A DNA stretch of 64,000 bases from Paralvinella palmiformis (Eukaryota; Annelida; Polychaeta; Terebellida; Alvinellidae): assembly GCA_025642065.1 (NCBI GenBank), contig JAODUP010000065.1, positions 438,501 through 502,500 of the forward strand, in the 5' to 3' direction. The notes beneath the pieces were generated by a model. That model was given only the letters and a program-made list of their open reading frames with translations, was not told where the DNA came from and did no database searches. Of this stretch, positions 1-13,600 are shown one piece after another (position 1 is the first letter of the stretch; each line of letters opens with the position of its first letter). The translations under genes and the position numbers were made by a program.

Positions 1-1996
1 TAAAAGGATATTATTATTAAGACAATGTCTTAGAGGGAGATTTATAGACATAGCAAAATACCATCAGACAGGCCGAGTGTGTTTAAGAGCATGATATTGC
101 TACGCATTTTGGATTTGTTGAATTCGTATTGTATATATCGGAGCATTTGCTATTTTTCCCAATTGTACTGTTAAGACATTATTGAGATAGAAAGGTAGTA
201 ACCATTAATATTTACTTTTAATAGTACAAACTAGTGTCAATAAAGCAAGATAAAACTGCGTTGGAGCATTGCACACTTTCAGGCTGTTTATTTCTTGTTA
301 TTCAGACACAAAATACGAATTATTATGCATTCATTGTTATTTTAAAATTTTAACTGTGTAAACTTTGCCACATGGAGTAATCAGATGTTTGGTGTAAGCT
401 GTTTCCTGTTTATGGCTGATTAAACTAAGTTCTTACTCTAGTTGAATAAACACATTAGATTTAGTTTTTATTCTGTCATTGCATCCTGCTTGGCTGTGGG
501 CAGGGAATAGATCATGTAAGGCATTATGAATGTATATATTATGCATACATTATACACATGAATTGTTATTATTATTATGCAATAACTGTTACGTATCTTT
601 TAATAGATTTATACACAAACACACACCCAAACCACTCAGTTATCGTCGAGTATCTGATGGAGATGACTGATTATATTTGTGTTTGACGGAAAATTCTTCA
701 AATACTCTAGAAGCCATGTGCTGTATACACATGAAGGTTGAGTTGCTGACTGAATACGAATATCAGCCAAAGAAGTACTACACAACCATCAGAAGCTAAT
801 TAGCATCAAAGCAGTTAGAGCATCTTGTATTCACCAGTTAGTGTAGAAGCATTTCTAAACACCTGGGTATATTGTAAGTTGAACTGGCTAGGGCACTGCG
901 CTGCAAACCTCCCAGTTGTGGGTTAGAATATCAGCTCACACCTATGTTTTTATGATTTGTTTCCCTTAGCAGCATCCCATCCACGATATGTCCCAAATGT
1001 GACCAGTGGCGAGGCTATACAACTCAACCCAATGTGGGTACATTGCAAGCAAGTTATGTTCAGTGTAGTTTTGAGCTGGAAGACAACCTAGACCATCTTA
1101 GACCCACAACCAGGATTCATTTATCAAATTAGCTTAAAATTAGTATGGACCCCCAATTCATAATCTATGGGTCCAACACATATAAAGTGAATGTCAGCAT
1201 GAGAATACCTATGTTTATTGGGGTGGGTGAACTTATATTGGATAAATTTTTAGTACCTTACAATTTATGGCACTGTATATGGGGTGTTTTTGGTGGGGTT
1301 ACACTTAACATGGAAGTAAGAAAATAGGAAATCAACTGATCTGTTTGTCAGCTTAGCATTATTTGGTGCTTCAGCATTAGAACAATTGATTGCAATGTTG
1401 TTTTGGGGGACATTCGATTTAATTTATACTATTATTTTATCTACTTAACGTCACCTGACTATGACAGTGTGAGTGGCTTCTAAAATTGGTTAATGTTAGC
1501 ATGTTGTTATTTATTAAAACAGTAGAAACCGGTGCTGAATAGTTGTGTGCACAATTATCAGAGACACACACTGGTGATGAGATTATTGGTCATTCGTATC
1601 ATATCCAGTCAAATTCAATGATAATTATTACTGAGATGACAATCTGACACGAAATATAGCGTTGTGCAATGTCCAAGAAGAGATAGATAATTTATAATTT
1701 CATCACCTCAAATAGATTAATTATGATATGATTGAAAATACTAAACATACGTAATTGCATCACCTTAAATAGATTAATTATGGGATGATTGAAAATACTA
1801 AATATACATAATTTCATCACCTTAAATAGATTAATTATGGGATGATTGAAAATACTAAATATACAGACATAAAATAAATATGATTGCGTGTTTTGATTTG
1901 TTGTTGTTCTTGTTGATGAAAATGCTGAGACTTCATATGATGATAATGTCTTATAAAAGCTTGGTGTTACTGCAGTGATTATTTTATTGCTTGCAG
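1..1996. other. Non-coding stretch before the first exon
   Basis: No convincing coding exon is visible. If the exon at 1997 is real, this is intron sequence of the upstream gene. About 885-1095 resembles a decayed tRNA-derived SINE: a region reading like 'gcactgcgctgcaaacctcccagttgtgggtt' in pieces, with a B-box-like GGTTAGAAT. Related fragments occur near 21085 and 25010. A three-copy 57-bp tandem repeat lies at 1691-1864. The rest is AT-rich. Confidence 0.5.
1691..1864. repeat. 57-bp tandem repeat, three copies
   Basis: The word CATCACC recurs at 1701, 1758 and about 1815, a 57-bp period. Each copy carries TAGATTAATTATG and GATTGAAAATACTAAA. Copies 2 and 3 are nearly identical and copy 1 is more diverged. 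This is a small minisatellite in non-coding DNA. Confidence 0.85.
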
Positions 1997-2540
1997 TTTC
2001 TCATGCATGTCACGATGCTGGAGGATGACTTCATGCTAGCTGTGGAACGAACACCGTTAGCGATGCTCGAAACATTACCCGAGGCACTGAAACAGAAGAA
2101 ATTTGGAACTTAGATGTAGTTGCTAATTTTACACTTAAGCTGTGTTTAAAACCTGTTTAAACAAAATTACCACTAACTTCACATCTTGAATACTTAATAC
2201 GTGTCACTGTTTGTTAATGTGGTACAGATGTGGGTGATCGAAAATTATGTTACAAACTTATGGTACAGATCACTTCAAGTGTTTTGTTTCATTACTGTGT
2301 AATGATTCTTGTAAAAAAAATAGTTTTGTGTTATGTAAGACAATTTGTTGCTTAATATGTCTAGGGAATATGTAGTGTCTGAAAGACGGCCAATCTATGC
2401 AACACCCTACAACATATACTGTATACCGATGTTATATTTATATATGCATGATTGTAATATGTATGTTGTAAAATAAATCCTTGTCTCATCCTGTCAGTGA
2501 TGAATGTTAATGAAAAATAAATGAAATACCAAGAATGTCT
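1997..2540 (+). CDS. Last coding exon and 3' UTR of an unidentified upstream gene
   Basis: A splice acceptor (ttgcttgcag) ends at 1996. An open stretch of 38 codons follows and stops at TAG 2111-2113. The peptide includes MLEDDFMLAVERTPL and ends ALKQKKFGT. The other two frames close quickly, so phase 0 is the likely entry phase. Downstream AATAAA signals sit at 2472-2477 and 2516-2521, followed by a GT-rich stretch, as expected at a cleavage site. I do not recognise the protein; it is acidic then basic at its C-terminus. The upstream exons would lie outside the window or in 1-1996, where I see none. It could be a chance open stretch; the acceptor, stop and poly(A) arrangement argues mildly against that. 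Confidence 0.45.
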
Positions 2541-3877
2541 TTTGTCGTCTAACACTGATGTATTGTGATGTTAGTCATTTTTTATTAGTAAAATATTGAA
2601 ACGAATTTCTGCCAGCCAATTGTTTTTCAAACAATTGAGGTGATAACACATTTTTTTCTGATGTTTGGCCATTAGCTGCACTTTTCTGAATTTATTGAAG
2701 GTGATGGTTGATTTAATCAGATATTCTGTTTTGTAGAGTTTAAATAATTAATATGGCTGAAACAAAATAATGAAACATGTAATTCTTTTGCTATGAATGG
2801 TTGTGCATGACTGGTGTTCTTTAGTCAGTTAATAGGGCTGTATATAGGACTATAGGGATTTCTGCATATATGAAAAATAATCTGCAAAATCATTACTAAT
2901 GCTCATGGGTAGTGAATGAATCCTATCTGTGGAACACAAACGTTTTGAGGATTTGACATAATGTGATGAAGTCATTTAGATATCCTTCTTTTAATGATAA
3001 TCTACCAGTATTCTAGATTTTCAGCAGTTTATGGAATTAATATTCCAATGAAGATGAAATATTTAACCTTGTGGGACACCAGATAAACAGAACAGATAAA
3101 CTTCATAAACAGATATTCTCTTGTAAACTCATTCTAAAGAAGGTGGAAAGTACCAAAGTATGTCATCCTTTAGTGCTAAACTAAATATTTTAAATGTGTA
3201 CATACTTAATAATAATTTAAAATAAATTTGTTTAGTTGTGTTTGTTTTTTGTTCCTAACAGTCTATACCATATATGTTGTTTAATTAATAGATTTATTAA
3301 TAAAAACTTTATATGATATTTTACTTGTTTGTTGGTTTCTAGTTAAAGTCTACAACAAATTTGGAATCAAGCAAGATCAAGGTAACAGCATGGTTCCCAT
3401 CATATAACTTGTTTGTTGACAGAGAACTATATGAATCAGGCAACAAGTGACAACTTTCATACAAGCTGTAAATGGAAGGAAGCATGAAGTCGATAGTATA
3501 AGTTGTTGCAAGTAAAACACTATTTTCCCCTATTAAAGTATTTGCAAACTGTAAATATTATAGAATATATCCTTAACTTTTTCTAACTGTAAATCATTGG
3601 TATGTGACTAACTGATAGTACTTGGACACGTTTACTGAACACATATTAAATATAAATTCCACTCATTCACTACCTTTCATATACTAGATTTATATTACAT
3701 ATCTCCACAGAACATATATGACTGACATATTAACAAATTTTATATATATATATATATATAATATAATAGCAACACGTGACCCTTAGACTATCAGTAGAGG
3801 CTCAGATTAATTATTAATTTCCAGAACATTTTACACTACCAGTGACTGAGTGAGTGTTCAAATAGTGTATATAAAAA

Positions 3878-3909
<32 letters not shown>

Positions 3910-4399
3910 TGGCAAGATCCTGTACTTTGTCAAAATAAAGTACTTGTTTAAGTTGAGATACACGTAATACAGTAACGTAATTGGGTTTTTGACGTGAAGT
4001 AAACGTAATCACGGTAATGCCCTAAACATGCCTTCCGATGTATTTTTTTTTATTACATTTACACATCTTTATATTCGCAATGTGATTGTATTAAAAATAT
4101 TTCTAGCCTTTTGTTATTGTTAATTTATTTATTTCATGTCCTTTTATTATGACGTAGATTAGCGACATGACGTAACGTAACTGGACTGTTCACCGCAGAA
4201 AATAACAAAAATTGATCTAATTTCGCGCCAAATATATATTAGGCACGTGACTGGTATATTTCTGTAATTATATTATTATCATTAAAATTTATTATTTTAT
4301 TTAACACCCTTAATAAGAAGCAGCATAAATTGCCAACTATAACTATTTTGATAATAATTATTTAATTTATAAACTGCTTTTAAAGAAAATAATATTTAA
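2541..4399. other. Intergenic interval upstream of CNOT1
   Basis: No supported gene. The stretch is AT-rich with (TA)n microsatellites at about 3740-3761 and 3882-3909. It separates the poly(A) region of the upstream gene from the CNOT1 promoter. Confidence 0.6.
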
Positions 4400-4451
4400 C
4401 GTACATTTCCGGTTATTTCCGCAGCCGACCGTGCGATTCCAACATGGCGGC
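4400..4451 (+). promoter_or_regulatory. CNOT1 core promoter region: ETS-like and YY1-like sites
   Basis: There is no TATA box, as is usual for housekeeping genes. TTCCGG (ETS core) lies at 4407-4412, and AACATGGCGGC at 4441-4451 matches the YY1 class of site that often sits at transcription starts. The first CNOT1 ATG is about 165 bp downstream. The exact start site is inferred, not seen. The same 11-mer recurs at 60806-60816 and a close version near 5122. Confidence 0.5.
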
Positions 4452-4619
4452 TATGTTGGGTTATTTGTGCATCGTGTCGGTTTACCTATTTTGGACAGAC
4501 GTTGTGTAATACTGGCTGGATTGGCATACGGAACTGTTTTCCAGAGAAGTGTTTTATGTGGTGTTCATGAAAGCTTCAAAGAAATTTGAGGCTTTCAAGG
4601 CTTGCGAATGAAATTATGA
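4444..4619 (+). promoter_or_regulatory. Upstream ORFs in the CNOT1 leader
   Basis: Three short ORFs precede the main start: 4444-4509 (21 codons plus TAA, beginning inside the YY1-like site), 4567-4611 (14 codons plus TGA) and 4608-4619 (ATG AAA TTA TGA). The last one's TGA overlaps the CNOT1 ATG at 4616 as ATGA. The first exists in mRNA only if transcription starts upstream of 4444; the other two would be in nearly any transcript. They suggest leaky scanning or reinitiation, which is an inference. Confidence 0.55.
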
Positions 4620-7600
4620 ATCTTGATTCGTTGTCTTTAGCGCTATCTCAAATCAGTTATTCAGTGGCAAATTTAACAAAGAAAAATTACAAATCAGCTG
4701 TTGCTGAGATATCTTATGTAAGTATCGCATCAGCTGTGATTCATCTGTTTGTTACATGATAATCTATTAACTTATTATTCCTTTGTAGCGCGCATTTGTT
4801 TATACCTTTTCAGCATTTTAAGATCTGTAGTGTAAGTTGTAGACTGTAGTCTAGTCTGAAATTGCTTAATTGTGAAAAATAAGTTTTAATGGTAGAGTTA
4901 GCTGCTTAGTAGTTGTATACAACGTTTAATTATGGAAGTTGTCATGTAGTAGAGTGTTGGAAACTTTTAGACCTTAGCCTAGGCTTAGACCTCTAGCATA
5001 AAGTTTACGAAATGGTTACTTATCCAAGCATCAGAACCCTGTATCTCAGGGTTATAGGTCCGAGCACTCAAAAGACAATGCGCATCCACCAATTATTCCT
5101 TGTTGGCTATTACTTCCGCTTAAATATGGCGGCTGAGCACACAGTAGTTACCCTTACATTTAGGTTGAAAGTAGAAGATGCCTTTAGATAGTTTTGAAGG
5201 AGGTACAGACGAAAATCAAAGAAATAGAAGAGAGAACAACTGTGCTGCTTTACAGATAATCAGGGTTCCCACATTTCCTAGAAAACCTGAACTAATTCAC
5301 TTTCCAGGTCCTGGAAATGTCCTTGGATTTTAAAATACTGCCTTTAATAGTATTAGTATACCATTATATTTCCTTGACTGAAGGAACCATAAATACTGCA
5401 TTTGTTATAAATGTCAGACTTTCTTTTTAATCTGATTATAATGCCTATTAATAGACTTTTAATCTAATATTTTTATTAACCACTAGTAGCAGTAATTACA
5501 GCTAAGCTCCCGTCACTGATACAAGCAGATAAACAACTAAAAACGATCATGATTTATAATAACATTGATGAACATGGTTCTGATGCTGAATGCTCAGAAC
5601 TTTATCACCGACAAACACAATTCCGATGCTCGGCTTGCTGTTCTGCATCTGAGTACCGGAAAAGCCAAAACTAGACACACACGCATAGAGTGCTCGGACC
5701 TTTATCATCAGCGAACACACGATTCCGATGCTCGGATACGTAACAACAGCCTAAAGTTTATTAAACATCTAACAAAATTATGCATATAATAATATTGTGT
5801 CTTTTTCGTGGTGTCCAGATTCAGAGCAGTGATCTGAACACAACAAAACTTGTTTGTCAATGGTAAATGTCTGAGTCCTGCAACCTTTTTACACCCAGCA
5901 TCAGAAGTGACAGTGTATTGTAGATTCAAACAAATTTCCTGTAGAAATGCGATGACGTATTTCTGAGTGAAATTGATATTTTCACTCGCATGCCAATGAA
6001 TAATGAAAAGTTCATTCACATCAGGGTACTGAGGCCTTACTTTCTATCACCTTAGAAAGAAACAAAATTTTCTTATAAAATCATGGCAAAATGTATAATT
6101 TTGGAACTTTTCAAGTGATCCACATTAATTTTATATCACTGGAATCATACGTAGAAGATTTATACAAATAAACAAGTTATATTTCCTAATTATTTAGTTA
6201 AAGATCATTTTCGTAACGAATAAGTATTTATTTCAATCTTTTAATGTATACATATTGTAGTTTTACCATGTATAATACATATATAGAAACTGGGGGACCA
6301 ATGTAGCAGAAGCTGTCTTCCCATTGACCCTTAACTAATCATAAGTAAATTTGTCAACTCAAAAACTATCCTGTTGGTGTATCTGCAACTATGGTCATGT
6401 GTAATTGACATAGGCTTAGCCAGGAGTCATGCAGCTGTGTTTTCCACAGCCAGATGAGCCACGTGCAATCAAAGTTTTAATATTGAACTATGTGTTTAAT
6501 ATATATATATATATATGTGTGTGCGTGTATTCCCCATCTCCAGTAATATATAACACCTGAACAAGTCAGTGTGTGTCATTTAATATGATCATCAGATCAG
6601 TTATAGCTGACAATAACTGTTTCATCTTTAATTTATTATAAACTGATAAAATTGTTTTTCAGCTCACAACACAGCACAAAGTTGAGGCTTCCAGGCATCT
6701 ATTTCGGTGCCTATTTTCTCACGTCGACTTCACTGGGGATGGTAAAAGTAGTGGAAAAGACTTCCATCAGGTATTTATGACGTACTCTGTCGTTTTTATG
6801 ACTTTAAAGTGTAGAAAGGTTACAAAGAGCTGTTTGGTACACATTTTGTCTGGAACAAATATCTGTTTAATTTTCTTTACCCTTGAAACAGATACAGTTT
6901 TTAACCCAGGAGTTGTCAACTTTGATATCGAAGCCTAATTTTGTTTCAACACTCTGCTACGCTGTTGATAATCCTCTGCATCACCAAAAGGTAAGAAGTG
7001 TGAGGTCTCGTCACATAAAATCATTATACGTCTGATACATAATATAGTTTTGGCAGTTATAACCAATTCGCTATTGGTTCACTAATTAGTTAGTATGTTA
7101 ATCTATATCTTCCTGTGTTAATTGTCTAATTTTTTTATTTTTAGACTCTCAAATCCACAGGCCACCTCCTTCCCCAACTCAGTCGTGTACTAAAACTTAC
7201 TCGTGTCCAGGAAGTAGGTGTGGGACTAGCACTGCTGAATTCATCCAGTTCAGAGACGGTGGCACACGCTGCACAGTTTGTACGCCAGAAGCTACCCCAT
7301 CTACTGAATTTGTATATTGATGCTGGTAAGTAACCTGTAAACATTTTAGTATCTGTGTACGAGATTACTGTCTGTCACATGGTTTTAAACCTTAGAAAAC
7401 AGATATAAATGTGCACAAGAATGCACTTCTGCCAAAAGCATTTTCATGATACTATCTTATTTATGCAAATAATTACTAGGTGTAGTGGAAAGATTAGTGG
7501 TGCATATATTGAAGCCATGTTAAATAATTTATTGGTTGCATGTAATATATAAACCTGTATTTTTCCTTCTTCTTGATTGATGTTTATATACAATGACAGG

Positions 7601-10600
7601 GTTTTATTTACTACTGGTCTGAGCCATTTTTTATGTTTGATTACATGTGACATTATCCTCAGAAATGTGAATATCAGGAGCATTTAGTCTGAAGCATTTC
7701 CTGGTTGTGTATGTTAGTGGTGTCAAGAATGTGCAATGGGTGGTGTGAAATCTATGTTTTAGTCAAAGAATGAAGTGATCAGTCAGAAGAAAAACACTTA
7801 TTTTGATGATGTAATATTAGTAGTGCAAGCAATATTAATATAGCCTTGTATCAGCTATATGAGTATATAGTTAGAACAATTTATGTAAATATCAAGCTAG
7901 TATCAGCGGTCTTATTTAATGGGTGATATGAATAATTTAGATCGTTAAGGATGTTCATTTTGTTAATTGAACAATTGTGAATAGCCTGTCTGACCTGATT
8001 TAATAAGGTTAAGATAATCATGCAAATCTAACTAATGTTGAACCTGGATCAGTTTCAAATTATTTTGGTGTATATATATCTTGTTATCCATGTGTGCAAG
8101 AAAATAGTACCATGGTGTTGTTATGTTAAACTAGCAGTACTAAGGATGTAATATATGCAGCATGAGTTTTTTACATTTTAGCAATAATCTCTGCACCACA
8201 TAGATTTGTCTTGTCTTTTTTAGATTCCAGTGGGAGTCAAGAAGTTGGTCTTCAGGATACACCTATAGAAGTCTTACATCTGCTGCTGACCCATCTCTTC
8301 CAGGGAAAAGAAAGATTTGGCATTTCTCGTGAACAGAAGGAAGCCTTTCTTAAACTTCTTCGAAAAGGTGAATAATTTTGCCATTTCTAAAGATGGCATC
8401 ATTATCTTGGTATTAGAGAATGACATGTGTATTTTCTGTGTCATCTCTGTGTAACTTCATTAATTACCATTTTTTAAACACTTTTGTTGTAGATTTTCCT
8501 CCAGATCGTGTGCCTGCCATTCTTTCACCACTGCTCTACCCTGCAGCTGGAGACATTGGATTGGACAAGCTTAACCCTTCTGCTGTTAACATGCCTAAAG
8601 GAATGGTTAGTACGAACAGTATCAACAAATATTCTATCCTGTTTTCTGATATTAAGTGCAGTCTAACTAGACTAATCCTGACACCTTGATGTCTACTATG
8701 ACTTATAAGAACATGTTTTTAGTGCATCTATAATTGAAACCATTGCTAGATTTTAGTATAATAAATACCTTATCAGCAGATCTGATCTTTTGCGATATTG
8801 GTTACAAGTAGCCAAGTATAAACGTGTTCATTCAGAAATACCTAAAGATGTGAAAACTGAGTGTGTATTAATGCACACATGTAATTTGACAAACAGAATC
8901 AGTCAGTTAAGGTTAGTATATATATATATATATATATTACAGATGGAGGGATCTCTGGCTGAAATGATCATGGAAGTTGGCTACATCTGTACATCAAGGT
9001 CAGTATAACTCCAGCATTAAACACAGCCATCTTGCTTTATAAAGCAGGCTTTACATCCCTGATGTAATTTACTGTTCAATTCTTGTTTAAACAGTGATTA
9101 GATAGTTTTTTAAATTCTGTTTGTGTGTCTTAGCTCGGATCTAATTTATTTTTTGATTATGGAATAATTACTAAATGTTTCGATATTTGAGGGAATCATA
9201 TTTGAAAAGGCTTCCAGTATAACAACTAGAAGGTTTGCTATACTTTAGAAACTGAGAATGCTCCGAAGCCGAATTGGTAACGCAGTTTGCCATAAACCTC
9301 TGGAACTGTGTTTCTGATCTTCGCTTAGTGAAGTGAAGTTTATTTTCAATTTCCAACAAATCATTGTACTATAATAATATTAATACATAGAGTATATGAA
9401 AAGCTTTCACAGGGTCAGCAAAAAAGGGAAATTGAACCAGTCTAGCCTGGGCTGTCTTCCCATTGACCGCTTAAAAATCAATAATAAAATATATGAAGGT
9501 GTCGCATCACTGGCCGTCACAAGTGGGGGGTGTTGGTGGTGTGGGGTCGATGAGTGTTAATATTCAAAAATAGATTATGTCTTGAGGAGGCTTCACCACT
9601 TGGCTCAATTAAGCCATTATATTTAAAACAACTGTGTTTAAATTTTATTTAAACATTATGAAATTTGTTTGTGCTGAAAACCATAGTTGCATTGGACCTT
9701 TGTAAAAAGTTCTTGTATATTATAGAATATTCTTATACATCATAACAATGTGCTCTGGTGTTTTGTTTTTTTGAAACAGTTAAGAATGATATAACGATGA
9801 GCAGTATTCTTGACTGATGAGAAAGAGACGGTAGTTGGTTTATATTTATTTATATTCTAGTGTCGATGAGTGCCGGAACACGCTTGTGCTGTTCGGTGTA
9901 AGGGAAATAAATGCTGCGTCTGTGGCTCGTGTTTTGGGAATGATGTCAAGAACAACGACGGGGCTGCTGGATCCAGTACAAGTACAGGTTTGCAACTTTA
10001 CATCAATACAAATCTAATTTGTTCATCCTACAAGCAATAATTGTAGCCACTGAATAGTTTGTTACACTGACACTTGTAGCAGAATAGGTTTCATAATTAT
10101 AACATTTATTAAAGGGCCAGCTATTTGTTAATATCAAGATTCTTCATTGTGACTCAATCTCTCAATTAATGCTTTTGTTCAGAAGGTAAATAGTTGGCAA
10201 ATATAACAATTTGCATGGTAAATGCATCAGTGATCTTTACTGAAGTAATTCACCAGGCTGTTCAGCCAATAATTAATTGCTATTCAGGTGTTGACTAGAT
10301 TGGTGCATTAGTTCCAAAAATGTAATTGGTATATTTTTCATTAGACACTAGGTAGCCATGGCAACAGCACCTGGGGCGAGAGTAAAGAGAAGCCAGAGTC
10401 TGGAGGACCAACCACGTGGAATGTTGATGTGTTTGTCCAAGTAGTGAAAGACCTGGTAAGGCAACCGATGTCTTATCACTGAATAACATGTTTTCTATTT
10501 GTGGGTTTGTAACATAGTGTATACAGGTGCCAGCTGTATGAATTGAATGACTCGGATCTCATTTTCTCAGCTCACAACATTGGGAGGGGGTGTTTGTTAA

Positions 10601-13600
10601 GGATGGTTTATTGTGTTAATGGTACTACAATGTTTTTTCAGATGAATAGATTTTAAAAAATCTTTTAAGACATCAAACCCTGCACACCTTTAGGTTGTCA
10701 GGATTCCATCTTACTGTCCATTCAATTGGTTTAGTGCTTTGAGAGTTGTTGTCATTTCAGTTATTGTACAGTGAATCATTAACTTGTTTTTGAAAGTTTA
10801 ATTGTAAATTGATATGTCATAGTATGGGTGCATGTCTGGTACTTCGATGGTTATAATATATCGTACAATGTTGTTTCTAGACTCCACATCTGAACTGGCG
10901 TGATGTGATCACCGAGTTGGATCATCCTGGATTTGTGATCAACAGCAAAGCTGGCTTGCGACTAGTGGTACAAGCATTACGGGGAGCTCTACAAGAGATG
11001 ATCCCAGTTGACATCATATTAAGATCTTGGAATAACACAGAAGGACAGGTAAGCGTGTGTGTGTAGGCAAGGAATTGCACCTGCATTTTTCTGGAATAAA
11101 ACTGCAAATTGTAAAGGAAATGTTTTTAGGTATGGGATTGCTATTACCCATCCAGTTTTTCTAATAATTGGATCATTATTTTCCACAATATTTCTGCTAT
11201 TGAAAAGTAGTTCCCGTCTTGATCAGAGGCAATATGACGCAGTAATTTATCATTATGAGCCCAGACGTTACTCTCATAAGTAGAAAATCATAAATTCAGT
11301 ATTAATATTTGTCAAAATATCGGCATGAATTGTTCAACTGAACCACTGGACTTTATTTTCTAGATTTCTTGGATATCGCATTCACTTAAGAACCCAGACG
11401 TTTTCTGTTTTGCGGAATACAACTACCATCCTGTCGTGATTGACATCTTGAAGACACCGCCAGACTCGGAAAACAGAGACATCAAGACATGGTCAGTGTT
11501 TTTGTTTTTTATCAGTTATTAGCTGGTTATCAACATGTTGATGGTATTGTTGGCAATGGCAAATATGGATTAAGAGTTGAAATAAACAAATTATGTGAAA
11601 ACATGAAAATGTTCTGCCGGTGGATGTATTATGCTTCATGGTCGATTTAATTCTGTTATGTGTTTTACATCAGTTGCTGAAAGTTGATTAATGTCGAGTG
11701 CATGCTTTAATAGTTGATGCTTGTTTTTTCACAGGAAGTCCTTAGAATTGGTTGAGACATTGCTTCGCCTGTCAGCAGCTGGACACTACCAACAGTGTAT
11801 GGAGTTGTTCAAGTTTCCGCTGCAACACTGTCCAGATATGTTGGTGTTGGCACTGCTTCAGATTGTGAGCTCTCAACTTGTACTGCTTCTCTCAACAAAT
11901 AATTTTCATAAGGAAATTTAAACACATGTAGAGATGAACTACTTTGTGATGCAGATGCTGAAATTTCATAATAGCAGTTCACTAACCAGCATGTCTTCTT
12001 TTTTTTAGTCAACGTGGAACACATTGAAGCATGATTTGTTGTCCAGCCTGATGCCAATATTTCTAGGCAATCACTCCAATTCCGGCATTGTGTTACATTA
12101 TGCTTGGCATTGTCAGGTATGTTTCACTATCGTGGTTGTTGTTATTGTTGTTGTCATTCTTGTGTCATTGAAATGTAATGGAAGCCTTTCTTCGTATCTG
12201 ACATGAAAATAAACGCATGAACCTGTTTTCATAGACAGCCTCAGTTAATTTATAACTCGCAATAGTCTTTTGAGCCAGTTCTTGGCTGTTGACTTATAAT
12301 TAGTCTTTTAATATTATTATATTATATAAGCAAAATGTTCCTTGGCATATTTCTGATTCATAATACTTTACAGAGGGATACTTGGAAGTTTTTAAAATCT
12401 GAAAGTATTAATTAAAAAACTAAAGTTCTAGATATTTTGTTTACACCACCTCGTACTAAAAATTCACAAAAAGGATTACTGTAGAATGAGCATGACAGTT
12501 CATAACATGGTCTAGTAATGTTATATTGTCCTGGATTATTTCAGGAGCAGTCTAGCACCATACGTACATTAATAATGCATGCAATGGCCGAGTGGTATAT
12601 GAGAGGTGAACATTCTGACCAAGGTCGTCTGTCACGGATCTTGGATGTTGCTCAGGATTTAAAGGTACATATATGCTCCCTGTGTGTGATTACAAAAGCA
12701 CACTGGTGCAAATATCTGCATTATGCCTGATTATGGTTTTATGTGCTTTTCTTAATTCAGTGGTCATGATTTAATGAATTAAAATTACATATTTGTGCTT
12801 TCAGGCCTTGTCAATGCTGCTCAACGCCACACCTTTTGCATTTGTCATTGATCTTGCTTGCTTAGCATCGAGACGAGAATATTTAAAACTTGACAAATGG
12901 CTTTCTGATAAGATCAGAGAACATGGGGTAAGACAGTAATTATAATACTGAGTTTGGTATGCCAGATTTTCAGAATTTGATAAAAGTAGCCTTCTGCAGT
13001 TACTATTGTGTTGGAGCAAATGTTTGCAAAAAGTAGTGCCCGATTATTGTGTTATTATAATTTACCTGAGTAACAAACAACTTAGATGATGGTTGTCTTG
13101 CATTACATCTAAAATTAAGATTTTAGTAAGCATTTAGTGTTGTTTGTGGTCATATTGAGTCAGTATTTTGGCACTGGACAGCTTCGTTAAATGCTTCCTT
13201 CATAGAAAATATGATAGTTCTCATAGTTTAAATTCCAGCACGTTATACTGCAGAGCTCCAGGTCAGGGTTCAAATACCAATGTTACCTGTTACAATGTTA
13301 CGTGCAGGTCTTTTATTTGATATAACGTTCTGGTGGGCTTTTCCAGGAACCATTTCATACAGGCCTCCGTCCACTTCTTGAAGCGGAGGTGTCCACAGCT
13401 GGTTGGCGTAAAAGAGGAACAACAACTGTCAGCAAAAAGTCAGCAGCTGCCGCCGGAAGCCATCACTACCATGCTAACTTGTTTACAGGCTTGTCTCAGG
13501 TAAGCAAGTATTTCTGTTAAATTTTCATATAGAAAATACTCTAAATATTTTTGCATTTGCAGTGATAGTTTTAAATTTATGTGAAATAAATGTGTTTGAC

